Below are positions 6,500 through 13,264 of a stretch of DNA of 13,264 nucleotides, in pieces. Position 1 is the stretch's first letter, and every line of letters begins with the position of its first letter. The notes under the pieces are model-generated. The model was not told the DNA's origin. It was given only the letters and a program-made list of their open reading frames with translations, and did not search any database. The stretch is from Promethearchaeia archaeon. Its GTDB lineage: Archaea; Asgardarchaeota; Lokiarchaeia; Sigyniarchaeales; SOKP01. The stretch lies in the NCBI GenBank assembly GCA_029856295.1, contig JAHQWS010000325.1, forward strand, positions 1-13,264, written 5' to 3'. Both the position numbers and the translations under genes were made by a program.

Positions 6500-7171
6500 A
6501 TGAGCGCCTCGGTTATTGCTGAAAATATAGTTTTAGGCATAGTTAGAGAATATTTGTCAAAGAAGCCTTTCTTTTCAATGAAAGATATAGTGGAATTTGT
6601 AAATAACCGGGTTAGACATAACCCTGATATAAATAAGAATAGAATCGAACTCATTATTAAATCCTTAATCAAGAAAAGAGTAATTATTCCAGGAACTAAG
6701 TTAATGAAAAAGGATATTATTGATAATCCAACAAGGAATGAAATTTATAAATACATAAAGCAAAATCCTGGTAGAAATATCAATGAAATAATGAAAACGC
6801 ATAATTTAGGAAGTAATTTGGCATTGTGGCATCTTTCTGCGTTGGAAAAATTTCAATTCGTAAGGTCTAAAAAAATCAGGAATCGATGTCTATTCTTTAA
6901 AAATGATTCAGATCCTAAATTTGATCAATTACACTATTATATGGCAAATGATATTGTCCAGTCTATTATTAAACTTATGAAAAATGAAAGACCGCTCAAG
7001 ATCACAGAAATAGCTGACGGTCTTAAAAAAAATCATAATACTATTAAGAAATACTTAGAAGCTTTAACCGATCTGAAATTAGTAGAAATTGAAAAAGAAA
7101 AATCAAGAAATTTGTATAAATTAAATAAGGAGAGGTACTTAAAAGCAGTAAAGTTAGTGCGTAGAAGTTGA
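6500..7171 (+). CDS. Winged-helix transcriptional regulator with tandem wHTH domains
   Basis: 223 residues, cytoplasmic, with a basic composition. Residues about 76-135 form an ArsR-like archaeal winged helix: NPTRNEIYKYI, then NINEIMKTHNLGSNLALWHLSALEKFQFV as helix-turn-helix and a basic wing ending in LFFKN. Residues about 152-210 form a second winged helix (ITEIADGLKKNHNTIKKYLEALTDLKLVEI, then RNLYKL). Residues 8-70 may be a third, more diverged helical wHTH-like unit. No ligand-binding domain or metal-binding cysteine cluster is seen, so the signal is unknown. The ATG at 6500 has no ribosome binding site; an AT-rich TATA-like stretch (TTAATAAAA near 6457-6465) would give a very short leader. 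It diverges from the Ubl-RING genes, shares their upstream region with four TTGARTGA boxes, and is followed 84 bases later by the membrane-anchored Ubl. Autoregulation and control of the cluster are likely but inferred. Confidence 0.82.
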   Translation: MSASVIAENIVLGIVREYLSKKPFFSMKDIVEFVNNRVRHNPDINKNRIELIIKSLIKKRVIIPGTKLMKKDIIDNPTRNEIYKYIKQNPGRNINEIMKTHNLGSNLALWHLSALEKFQFVRSKKIRNRCLFFKNDSDPKFDQLHYYMANDIVQSIIKLMKNERPLKITEIADGLKKNHNTIKKYLEALTDLKLVEIEKEKSRNLYKLNKERYLKAVKLVRRS

Positions 7172-7255
7172 ATTTAATTTACTTCATATTTATCCCTATG
7201 GAATTTTTATTAAACAAAATGAATATAATAATCATGATATAATGATGATAACACT

Positions 7256-8083
7256 ATGAGTACAAATAGATCAAGAAAAACAAAAATAAGAATTGTAGTT
7301 CTAATAGCTCAATGTGCTGCTTTCATACTATTTTATCTCATCTCTTTCTTTGGAAATCCTCTTTTTTTTCTCATACTGGTTATAGGGAGTGTTGTAGTGT
7401 TATCTACAGGCACAATTTATACCGTTATACATCATGAAAGTACGGATGATAAGATAACTGGGAAAAAAAAATTCGTATCTAAAGTAAAGGCGCTTGAAAA
7501 GAGAAAAAAGTTAGTTAAAGAGGAGGAAACGTCTGATGTTATTGAAAATTATATGCATGAGATGCCTTCTATCCAGAAATATGTTGATTCAGATAAGTCC
7601 TACGAAGAGATGCCTATAATTGAAAATTTCATTTTTACTGAGCTCAGTCCTAAAGAATTGGCTAAAATTAATCGTTTAGGATTATCAGATATTGATAAAA
7701 AGCAATTCATTAAAGAATTATTATATTTTACGCAGGAAGAAAGAAGTAATTTAATTGATAGCATGATTGAGAACCTTTATAAAACTGACGAAGAACTCAT
7801 ATATATTCCACCAATGAGGCTTGTTGAAGAGACAAAAAATATTCGTGTTTATGCAATCTCATTAATAGAATCAGGGGAGAAGAGGAAAATATTAAACATA
7901 GAATCAACTGAATTTGTAAATGTAGTCAAGGATCAGTTGGCGGTTATGTTTGATTACAATTTGGAAGATTTTCTATTGTCTACAGGGGGTATAATCATAA
8001 ACGAAAATGCCCAAATAAAAGATTATAACATTAAAGATCAAGATGAAATTGTTTTGATTCCTTCAAGAATACAAAAAAAATAA
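7256..8083 (+). CDS. Membrane-anchored protein with C-terminal ubiquitin-like domain
   Basis: 275 residues. Residues 1-10 are basic; two hydrophobic segments follow at about 12-32 and 35-58, separated by GNP. By the positive-inside rule both the N-terminus and the rest of the chain face the cytoplasm. Residues 60-95 are lysine-rich and charged, residues 95-180 look helical and acidic, and residues about 196-270 form a ubiquitin-like domain. Its end, DFLLSTGG ... IKDYNIKDQDEIVLIPS, closely matches the free Ubl at 5891-6238 (DFHMSSGG ... INNYSVSDGDEVLLIPA) and the ubiquitin motif LSDYNI. It ends RIQKK, with no terminal glycine, so it should not be conjugated itself. It lies downstream of the winged-helix gene on the same strand and may share its transcript. 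A scaffold or receptor that displays a Ubl fold at the membrane is a plausible role, but I know no characterised protein with this architecture. Confidence 0.8.
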   Translation: MSTNRSRKTKIRIVVLIAQCAAFILFYLISFFGNPLFFLILVIGSVVVLSTGTIYTVIHHESTDDKITGKKKFVSKVKALEKRKKLVKEEETSDVIENYMHEMPSIQKYVDSDKSYEEMPIIENFIFTELSPKELAKINRLGLSDIDKKQFIKELLYFTQEERSNLIDSMIENLYKTDEELIYIPPMRLVEETKNIRVYAISLIESGEKRKILNIESTEFVNVVKDQLAVMFDYNLEDFLLSTGGIIINENAQIKDYNIKDQDEIVLIPSRIQKK

Positions 8084-8108
8084 AATTATAAATAGAATTT
8101 ATGTTAAA

Positions 8109-8152
8109 CATTATTTTTCTCGTTTTTAAAAATCCAATTTTCCTTTTTTTTT
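8109..8152 (+). terminator. T-rich terminator after the membrane-anchored Ubl gene
   Basis: Starting 26 bases after the stop, the plus strand has three T-rich tracts (ATTATTTTTC, CGTTTTTA, and nine T at 8144-8152) without a strong hairpin. Successive U tracts are typical of archaeal 3' ends. The gene on the other side converges from the minus strand. Confidence 0.5.
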
Positions 8153-8190
8153 ACTAAGGTTTGTATATTCAAAATCTGTGCTTTTAGCTA

Positions 8191-8643
8191 TTATATTTCT
8201 AAAGTTTGAATTCTAGAGTATCCTTTTTTGATAAAATCATAATCTAAAAGTTCGATTTTCTCGGGAATAATTCTTAGAAGAAGTTTTCGGCGACCTCTGA
8301 CTATTTTTTGGGCGTGTTCAAATCCATCATCTCCTTCCCTTAAAAAAATTAACCTATCTTTTCCTGTTGCAGTAATTTGCATACCCTGGACTTTACCTGT
8401 ATCCATAGGGGTGTATATACCGATGCTGACAACTGGATTCTCTTCTATATTTATAACTTTTCTTCCAGGAGCAGGCCCCACATAAATATTAAAATCATCT
8501 GCTTTTTTGTCAATATAAAAATCCATAGGTGTTGCTCTAGGTATATTATTGGAACACGTACATAATACCAGAACTTTTCTTTGTTTTAAATAGTCTCGAA
8601 TCTCTTTTTTTAACTCCTCTTCAGGCATTTGTTTATTACTCAT
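8191..8643 (-). CDS. Pyridoxamine 5'-phosphate oxidase-like split-barrel flavin protein
   Basis: 150 residues, cytoplasmic. After an N-terminal helix (residues 5-22) the pattern VLVLCTCSNNIPRATPMDFYID (24-45), NIYVG (52-56), KVINIEENPVVSIGIY (62-77) and GMQITATGKDRLI (87-99) is that of the FMN-binding split-barrel family related to PNPOx. Such small proteins bind FMN or F420 or reduce unknown substrates; nothing here identifies the substrate, and a true PdxH would be about 200 residues or more. The basic segment GRRKLLLRIIPEKIELLDY (117-135) is the usual last strand region. AGAGG at 8656-8652 is a good ribosome binding site for the ATG at 8643, and a TATA-like TTATACATTAAG lies near 8696-8707, so it may have its own promoter although ftsZ is 113 bases upstream on the same strand. 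No functional link with ftsZ is evident. Confidence 0.8.
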   Translation of the reverse strand: MSNKQMPEEELKKEIRDYLKQRKVLVLCTCSNNIPRATPMDFYIDKKADDFNIYVGPAPGRKVINIEENPVVSIGIYTPMDTGKVQGMQITATGKDRLIFLREGDDGFEHAQKIVRGRRKLLLRIIPEKIELLDYDFIKKGYSRIQTLEI

Positions 8644-8756
8644 GTGAAAATCCTCTAAAATTTTGGTCTTTTTTAAATTTATTCAAGAAATACTTAATGT
8701 ATAATGATTAAATTAAATACTTTAAGAAAAATAAAGTTTTATCTAATTAAGTGAAA

Positions 8757-9860
8757 TTATTCAAAGGGAATTGTATTCTCTGAATCAATAGCAGTCTTTA
8801 CGAATGGCGAAATAGGGCCTTTTCCTAAGACCATGATTCGAGTTTTCGTATCTAAATTTGGATCCATATTTGCACCGAACTTGATTTTGGCGTGTTCGGG
8901 AACCTCATGTGTAATTGTTGAGACAATTTTATCCACACTTGATAATGATAATTTATGATCACTAGTCACAGATACTAGACATCTGTCAACTTCCTTAGTA
9001 TTCGGTTTTAAAAGCGGATTATGGATAGCTAATTTAGATTTTTTAATCAAATCATTTCCTAATGTTTCAGTTATGCCAATTAATCCAGAGGGATATTCAC
9101 CAGATTTTTCAAAGATTTTTCTCACATCTGCGAAATCAATATTAATTAATCCACAATTATTAATAAGATTGACTACCTCTCGGATACTTCTAACTAATAC
9201 CTCATCCATTATCTTAAAGCATTTTAAGATCGGATAATTCGGAACTAATTGTAATAAATTATCGTTTGGTATAGGAATTATAGTGTCAGAATATTCTGCT
9301 AGCTTCTTAAGGCCAATTTTAGCTCTCATTCTCCTTTGTTGCCCCTCAGACCCAAATGGAATAGAACAAAATGTTACGACTAATGAATTATTTTTTTTTG
9401 CTTCCCGAGCTATAATCGGTGCTGCTCCGGTTCCAGTACCCCCTCCTAATCCACAAGTCAAAAACAATATATCAGCTTTCAAAATTTCACGAAGACGTCT
9501 AGAATCATCTTCTGCTGCAGCTTGCCCGACCATTGGATCATTACCTGACCCTAGACCATTACAATTATCTTTGCCGATTAATATTTTATGTTTCGCATTG
9601 CTATAAAAAAGATCATGGGCATCAGTATTGACATTCAAAGTTTCAGTAAACTGTAGACCCATTTCTTGGAGCCTTGATATAATATTATTACCAGCACCTC
9701 CAACTCCAACAACCAAGGATCTAATCTTTAAAACTTCTAGTAATTCCGATAAATAATCATCTGAGTCATAACTCTGAGTTGGAGAAGCATTTTGAGAGAA
9801 TTTAGATATCGTTTTGAATCGTGATCTGATAGATGTATCTAATTGAGTAAAATCAGGCAT
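8757..9860 (-). CDS. ftsZ: Cell division GTPase FtsZ
   Basis: 367 residues from the ATG at 9860. FtsZ polymerises with GTP at mid-cell to form the division ring. VVGVGGAGNN (about 50-59) is the first nucleotide loop, GGGTGTGA (139-146) the tubulin/FtsZ signature, and NIDFADV (240-246) the T7 loop with both catalytic aspartates (242 and 245), so an active GTPase is expected. The globular fold ends near residue 350 and only about 15 residues follow, ending ENTIPFE; the long disordered C-terminal linker of many bacterial FtsZ proteins is absent. The N-terminal extension of about 45 residues is polar. A TTG at 9893 with GGAG upstream would add 11 residues, but a TATA-like TATATAAAATAG at 9925-9914 places transcription near 9894, which favours the ATG and its own AAGGG six bases upstream. 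FtsZ rather than CetZ or tubulin is indicated by the canonical T7 loop and GGGTGTGA. Confidence 0.96.
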   Translation of the reverse strand: MPDFTQLDTSIRSRFKTISKFSQNASPTQSYDSDDYLSELLEVLKIRSLVVGVGGAGNNIISRLQEMGLQFTETLNVNTDAHDLFYSNAKHKILIGKDNCNGLGSGNDPMVGQAAAEDDSRRLREILKADILFLTCGLGGGTGTGAAPIIAREAKKNNSLVVTFCSIPFGSEGQQRRMRAKIGLKKLAEYSDTIIPIPNDNLLQLVPNYPILKCFKIMDEVLVRSIREVVNLINNCGLINIDFADVRKIFEKSGEYPSGLIGITETLGNDLIKKSKLAIHNPLLKPNTKEVDRCLVSVTSDHKLSLSSVDKIVSTITHEVPEHAKIKFGANMDPNLDTKTRIMVLGKGPISPFVKTAIDSENTIPFE

Positions 9861-9893
9861 TTTTAACCCTTCTTTAAGTTCCAAATCTTTCAA

Positions 9894-10246
9894 AATAAAA
9901 AGCTCCAGTATTCTATTTTATATATAATACGAGAATCATATGAGAATAATATATGCATATAATATTTGTATATTACAGAAAGTCAAAATTAATTCCTTTA
10001 ATTCCTCGATAAAATAATAGTTGGAAAGGAAGTTCTTATTTAATCCTCTTCTTTCATTATTAATAGTTTACGATCTAATACTTTAATAAATTTCATTAAA
10101 AATTTTAATCCAAGTATATTAAATAGTCAATATTTTACACCATGTTATACATGAATACTAAATAATCCCACTTTAGGAAAAAAATAAATAAAATTTATAA
10201 GTTAAAATTTTTACTATTTATAATGTAAAACAAAGGGTTACATAAG
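9894..10246. promoter_or_regulatory. Divergent promoter region between ftsZ and the zinc-ribbon gene
   Basis: No gene is seen in these 353 bases, which are extremely AT-rich. Toward ftsZ, TATATAAAATAG at 9925-9914 is a good TATA box. Further out are AT-rich repeats, including GAGAAT twice at about 9931-9936 and 9941-9946. Toward the zinc-ribbon gene, AAATTTATAAG at 10191-10201 is a TATA box with AAAGGG near 10232-10237 as ribosome binding site. The middle, about 9960-10180, holds no structure that I can support. Confidence 0.5.
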
Positions 10247-10492
10247 TTGGAAAGTGATTACAACAAATCTAAAAATGGCAAAAAGGTTCCTGTCGAAGAG
10301 GAGCTTGATAAAGATTCAGTCAGTGTTAGAGCAATAATTTCTTGTCCAACGTGTGGTACTAAAAACTCGTTTAAAAATCGTTTTTCTCTGAGTGCTATAG
10401 AGCAGATGGTAGTCAGCCTTAAGATATTTGATTGGTTGACTTGTTCTGTGTGTGGAGAATTGCTTAAATTAGATCTAGAATTCAGAATCTGA
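10247..10492 (+). CDS. Small zinc-ribbon protein
   Basis: 81 residues. After a charged N-terminal tail of about 25 residues there are two cysteine knuckles, CPTCG at residues 33-37 and CSVCG at about 66-70, which together should bind one zinc ion as a zinc ribbon. Between them lies a hydrophobic, probably helical stretch (SAIEQMVVSLKIFDWL). There is no membrane segment. Similar tiny zinc ribbons in archaea can be transcription or RNA-related, but I cannot assign a function. The start is TTG at 10247, preceded by AAAGGG nine bases upstream and a TATA-like element about 50 bases upstream; the in-frame ATG above is followed at once by TAA. The gene diverges from ftsZ and converges with the EndoQ-family gene. 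The open frame on the opposite strand here is its shadow, since the CxxC pairs exist only in this frame. Confidence 0.7.
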   Translation: MESDYNKSKNGKKVPVEEELDKDSVSVRAIISCPTCGTKNSFKNRFSLSAIEQMVVSLKIFDWLTCSVCGELLKLDLEFRI

Positions 10493-10500
10493 CCCACATC

Positions 10501-10525
10501 TTCTTTTGGTTTATTTTTAATTTTG
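10501..10525 (+). terminator. T-rich 3' end of the zinc-ribbon gene
   Basis: Nine bases after the TGA stop the plus strand becomes T-rich (TTCTTTTGG, TTTATTTTT, AATTTTGG) with no stem. It fits the U-tract type of archaeal terminator and lies before the convergent gene end at 10578. Confidence 0.35.
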
Positions 10526-10577
10526 GATTATAGAATAATATTAATTAGTTTTGAAAACAAATTTAAACATCTTTATT

Positions 10578-11888
10578 TTATAAATCCAATTTTATTTGTC
10601 CGTATGTTCCTCCTCCACCTGGAGTGTAATTAATTTCATTGTTTCTGAAAGCACTGATTACATTTGCTACGTCTTTATTAACAATCTTAATTTTATTAAT
10701 AGGGATATTAATTAAAATTTCCAATTCTTTACCCAGTTTTTCAATAATTTCATTATATGTTTTTAGCACAGTTTTGCTCGAAGTACTTTTAATTCCTCTA
10801 ACTGAGCGAATTATATCAATTAAGGGGATAGCATTGATATAATTTGGTCTATGATCAGGATGGTTTGGAACTTTATAAGTGGAAATTACATCAATTCTTT
10901 CACTTACTCCCAATTTTAGCTTAAAATTTTTTTTTAACTCATCTTTACAAACTGGACATATCATTTTATTTATTGAAACTTGCTCAATATATTGTTGTTT
11001 CATAGAAGCAGGATCACTTGAGTAAAAAATTACAAAATTTTCTGTTGAAGTGTGTTGAGAAAATCCGAAATCAAGACTTTTCTTTGCTTTTTTAAATAAA
11101 ATTCTCCTTCTGCATTTGTTGCAAAACATAGTATAATATTTCCCAAGTTTCGGATGCAATCCTACATTTAAAGTGATTTTTCTCCCATTTTTTCTTGTTA
11201 TTGCTAAAAGAATCTCTTCAAATGAAGGATTGTCAATATCAAATTTATTGAATTCACGACCTAACGAGCGAGGGTCTTGAGAGTGAGCATCACTATTACT
11301 TAAAAAGGATATGTTTTTTAGGTCTTCCATTCTGTCTGCTAAATCAGTATTCGCAGAAAGACCTAATTCAAGAAAATGAACTTTATTAACCGCATCTTGA
11401 TAACAATCTTTAAGTGTTTTGAATTTATTTTGACGAAATACTGCTTTAAATGGTGTAAAGGCATGAGCAGGTCCTATTAAACCCCCCGAATCAACAATTA
11501 TATCAACTAATTCAGCAGGAGATAAATTAACTCTAGGACGTCCTCCCCATCTATTAAGGATATTTTTTGAAAATGGCTTTAATTTTTCTTGTACTTCTCG
11601 TACAGAGGCAAAATCAGGAAAGAGAACTACTTGGTGAATGCTTTCTTGATCTTCTATTTCAGTTTGTAAAATAAAAAAGACATCTTTATAGATATAAGCG
11701 CCACCCTTATCTTTTTTAAGGTGTGATTCCAAATATTTTAGCCAATCTGGTTGTAATACATCCCCTGTGCCTAATATATTCAAGCCCTTTTTTCTGCATG
11801 TCTCAAGCATTGTATCGAGAGAGAGAGACTGAGAGACAGCAATCGAATAAGGACTGTGAATGTGAAGATCAGCATTATAGATTTTCAT
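10578..11888 (-). CDS. endoQ: Endonuclease Q-family PHP-domain protein
   Basis: 436 residues, close to the roughly 424 of Pyrococcus EndoQ. EndoQ cuts DNA 5' to deaminated bases (uracil, hypoxanthine, xanthine) and abasic sites. The N-terminal PHP domain shows all its usual metal-binding places: ADLHIHS (D7, H9, H11), GTGD (D43), TEIED (E77), GPAHAF (H142) and SNSDAHS (D200, H202). Residues 253-320 carry two cysteine pairs, C256/C259 and C311/C314, a zinc site typical of this group. The C-terminal part ends with YTPGGGGTYG (421-430), also conserved in the group as I recall it. The phrases HFLELGLSANTD and LGREFNKF fit EndoQ rather than PolX, histidinol phosphatase or RNase P p30 members of the PHP superfamily. 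It starts at ATG 11888 without a ribosome binding site and lies 62 bases downstream of the TPR gene, perhaps on one transcript. Activity on damaged DNA is inferred from the family. Confidence 0.88.
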   Translation of the reverse strand: MKIYNADLHIHSPYSIAVSQSLSLDTMLETCRKKGLNILGTGDVLQPDWLKYLESHLKKDKGGAYIYKDVFFILQTEIEDQESIHQVVLFPDFASVREVQEKLKPFSKNILNRWGGRPRVNLSPAELVDIIVDSGGLIGPAHAFTPFKAVFRQNKFKTLKDCYQDAVNKVHFLELGLSANTDLADRMEDLKNISFLSNSDAHSQDPRSLGREFNKFDIDNPSFEEILLAITRKNGRKITLNVGLHPKLGKYYTMFCNKCRRRILFKKAKKSLDFGFSQHTSTENFVIFYSSDPASMKQQYIEQVSINKMICPVCKDELKKNFKLKLGVSERIDVISTYKVPNHPDHRPNYINAIPLIDIIRSVRGIKSTSSKTVLKTYNEIIEKLGKELEILINIPINKIKIVNKDVANVISAFRNNEINYTPGGGGTYGQIKLDL

Positions 11889-11950
11889 TATTAATCAATA
11901 ATTTAAAAAAACAATTCAATAAAAAGTTTAGACTGAAAATTATTAATAAA

Positions 11951-13027
11951 TTAAGAAACTTTAAGCTTCCATTTGGACGCTTCTTTAAAACATTCTTTAG
12001 CTTTTTTAAATTCATTTCTGATTTTGTAGATAGCACCTAAACTTTTCCAACTCTCAAAATCGTTAGGAGTTATATCTAGGGCTTTTTCATAACATTTGAT
12101 TGCGTTATCATAATCTTTTTTATTTTGATACACATTTCCTAAGCTTTTCCAGACTGAAGAGTAATCTGGATTTAATTCTATAGATTTTTTATAATATGTA
12201 ATGGCTTTATCATACATACCTATTTTATTATAGCTGAAACCAATATTTTCATGTAAGGCATCATCATCGGGGTCAAGTCTTAGTGCTTCCTTATAGCTTT
12301 CGATGGATTTTTCAAATTCTTCATTAAAGGTATAGGAGAGTCCTAAACCATTCCACGCATCAATAATATAAGAATCAAATTCAATAGCTTTTTTATAGCA
12401 TTTAATTGACTCATCAAAGTTATTCATATCATAATATAAGTTTCCTAACTTATTCCAAATTTTTGCATTATCAGGTTTTAATTCAAGGGCAAGTTGATAA
12501 TAATGAATTATTTTTTCATAATCTTCCATATCATAGTAGAGTTGTGCGAGATTTTGTAAAATGTAAACATTATCTGGGTCTATCTTAAGAGCTTTTTCAA
12601 AACTTTTAATAGATTCGTCGTAGATCTCTTTTTCTTTATATATAAGGGCAATGTTATTCAAGGCATCGATATAGGTAGGATCTAATTCTAAGGCTCTTTT
12701 ATAATAATCAATTGCTTCATCAAAATCTTCGTCTTCTTCATATGAATATCCCAGATTATAAAATACTATAGCATCATCCGGAGAAAGTTTTAGAGCATTT
12801 TTATAGCATTCAATTGCTTTCTTGTTATCCCCGTTATAAGAATACATTAACGCTACGTTATTCCAAACTTCACTTGAATATGGATCTAGTTCTTTAGCTT
12901 TTTTATAACAATCTAATGCATTAAAATAATCAGATTCTTCAAAGTACACGTCGCCTAAATTAACCCAAGCATCTAAGTCTTTTGGATCAAGGCTAACAAG
13001 ATGTTTGTAGCGTTCAATTTTTTTCAT
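11951..13027 (-). CDS. TPR protein of ten tandem repeats
   Basis: 358 residues, consisting almost wholly of tetratricopeptide repeats, the helical hairpins that bind peptides or partner proteins. Ten units of exactly 34 residues cover 15-354 with no insertion. Each fits the consensus: Trp/Leu near position 7, Leu-Gly near 10-11, Tyr near 14, Ala/Ser-Ile near 23-24, Tyr near 27, Ala near 30, and a closing LxxDPD. The first 14 residues resemble the second helix of a further unit. There is no signal peptide, membrane segment or enzymatic domain, so it is probably a cytoplasmic scaffold. The start ATG at 13027 is clear. The protein is very acidic in several units (EEDEDFDEAID) and basic at the C-terminus. 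It precedes the EndoQ-family gene by 62 bases on the same strand. The partner is unknown; the same architecture is common in archaea and resembles O-GlcNAc transferase-type TPR arrays only in the repeat itself. Confidence 0.93.
   Translation of the reverse strand: MKKIERYKHLVSLDPKDLDAWVNLGDVYFEESDYFNALDCYKKAKELDPYSSEVWNNVALMYSYNGDNKKAIECYKNALKLSPDDAIVFYNLGYSYEEDEDFDEAIDYYKRALELDPTYIDALNNIALIYKEKEIYDESIKSFEKALKIDPDNVYILQNLAQLYYDMEDYEKIIHYYQLALELKPDNAKIWNKLGNLYYDMNNFDESIKCYKKAIEFDSYIIDAWNGLGLSYTFNEEFEKSIESYKEALRLDPDDDALHENIGFSYNKIGMYDKAITYYKKSIELNPDYSSVWKSLGNVYQNKKDYDNAIKCYEKALDITPNDFESWKSLGAIYKIRNEFKKAKECFKEASKWKLKVS
11966..12985 (-). repeat. Ten 102-bp units coding the TPR array
   Basis: The coding sequence has a strict 102-base period over ten copies. 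Units differ enough in DNA to be old duplications, but the best-conserved phrases (for example the reverse of ALELDP and YYKKA) recur throughout. Confidence 0.85.
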
Positions 13028-13178
13028 TATTTCTAAATTTTTAAATGAATTATAGAAAATAAGTTTAATTCTAACTAAATCTCCTCATTATTGGAGAATA
13101 TATTGAAAAATAAGAAAGAGTTTTTTTAAAAATTATACTTAATCATAGGCCAGTAAATAAGTATATTTTACGAGATTG

Positions 13179-13199
13179 AATTTCTCTTTGTGAGAAATT
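13179..13199. other. 8-pair perfect hairpin near the right edge
   Basis: AATTTCTC (13179-13186), a five-base loop and GAGAAATT (13192-13199). It lies about 45 bases after a possible stop codon at 13246-13244 on the minus strand and upstream of the TPR gene. It may belong to the 3' end of the gene to the right, but there is no U run directly after it. Confidence 0.35.
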
Positions 13200-13243
13200 A
13201 AATATAAAAATATCAATTATTATTGAGAATAATCATTTTATCT

Positions 13244-13264
13244 CTAACCTGGTCCACCAATAAA
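13244..13264 (-). CDS. Possible C-terminal end of a further minus-strand gene
   Basis: Reading in from the right edge on the minus strand, one frame gives FIGGPG and then TAG at 13246-13244. The bases are the least AT-rich for some distance, which fits the end of a coding region. With six residues the product cannot be identified, and the frame choice is uncertain. Confidence 0.25.
   Translation of the reverse strand, partial: FIGGPG

Noticed and set aside
9283..9606. 107-codon plus-strand frame inside ftsZ
   Set aside because: It is antisense to the conserved GTPase core; its Pro-rich part is only the complement of the Gly-rich GTP-binding loop.
8757..9860. Tubulin-like or CetZ protein instead of FtsZ
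   Set aside because: The T7 loop NIDFADV and GGGTGTGA are canonical FtsZ; CetZ and artubulins differ at these places.
10258..10497. 79-codon frame on the minus strand opposite the zinc-ribbon gene
   Set aside because: It shows no domain pattern and overlaps almost all of a frame with two CxxCG pairs and a good ribosome binding site on the plus strand.
13240..13258. tRNA 3' end suggested by CCTGGTCCACCA near the right edge
   Set aside because: No T-loop GTTCGANTC or matching acceptor stem is present in the bases before it.

Overview
The window looks like a piece of an AT-rich archaeal chromosome, most probably from an Asgard archaeon (Lokiarchaeia-like). Archaeal markers are the archaeal-type alanyl-tRNA synthetase, an endonuclease Q-family PHP protein, an FtsZ, an archaeal-style winged-helix regulator and poly-U terminator-like sites. 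The pointer to Asgard is a cluster with two ubiquitin-like proteins and a RING-type zinc finger. The lineage is inferred from gene content only; there is no rRNA, and no E1, E2 or deubiquitinase gene lies in the window.

Layout. Positions 1-1784, minus strand: a small hypothetical protein, a metallophosphoesterase broken by one in-frame TGA, and an intact paralogue that runs off the left edge. Positions 1976-4915, minus: alaS, long for its family and apparently carrying a duplicated linker segment. Positions 5137-8083: the most interesting part. A free ubiquitin-like protein is followed on the minus strand by a RING-type protein with a Thr/Arg repeat tail. A winged-helix regulator diverges from them and is followed by a membrane-anchored ubiquitin-like protein. 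The divergent intergenic region holds four copies of TTGARTGA in two pairs. Positions 8191-9860, minus: ftsZ, then a small split-barrel flavin-fold protein. Positions 10247-10492, plus: a zinc-ribbon protein, convergent with the next genes. Positions 10578-13027, minus: a protein made of ten exact TPR units, then the EndoQ-family nuclease. The last 21 bases may hold the end of one more minus-strand gene.

How the genes may fit together. Translation (alaS), division (ftsZ) and repair (EndoQ) are ordinary housekeeping. The cluster at 5137-8083 can be read as a local ubiquitin-like module: a Ubl that ends exactly on glycine, a RING-type factor, a regulator that probably controls the divergent promoter, and a two-helix membrane protein presenting a second copy of the same Ubl fold in the cytoplasm without a conjugatable tail. 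Domain identities rest on motifs read by eye; the functional link is inference from proximity, shared fold and the repeated intergenic motif.
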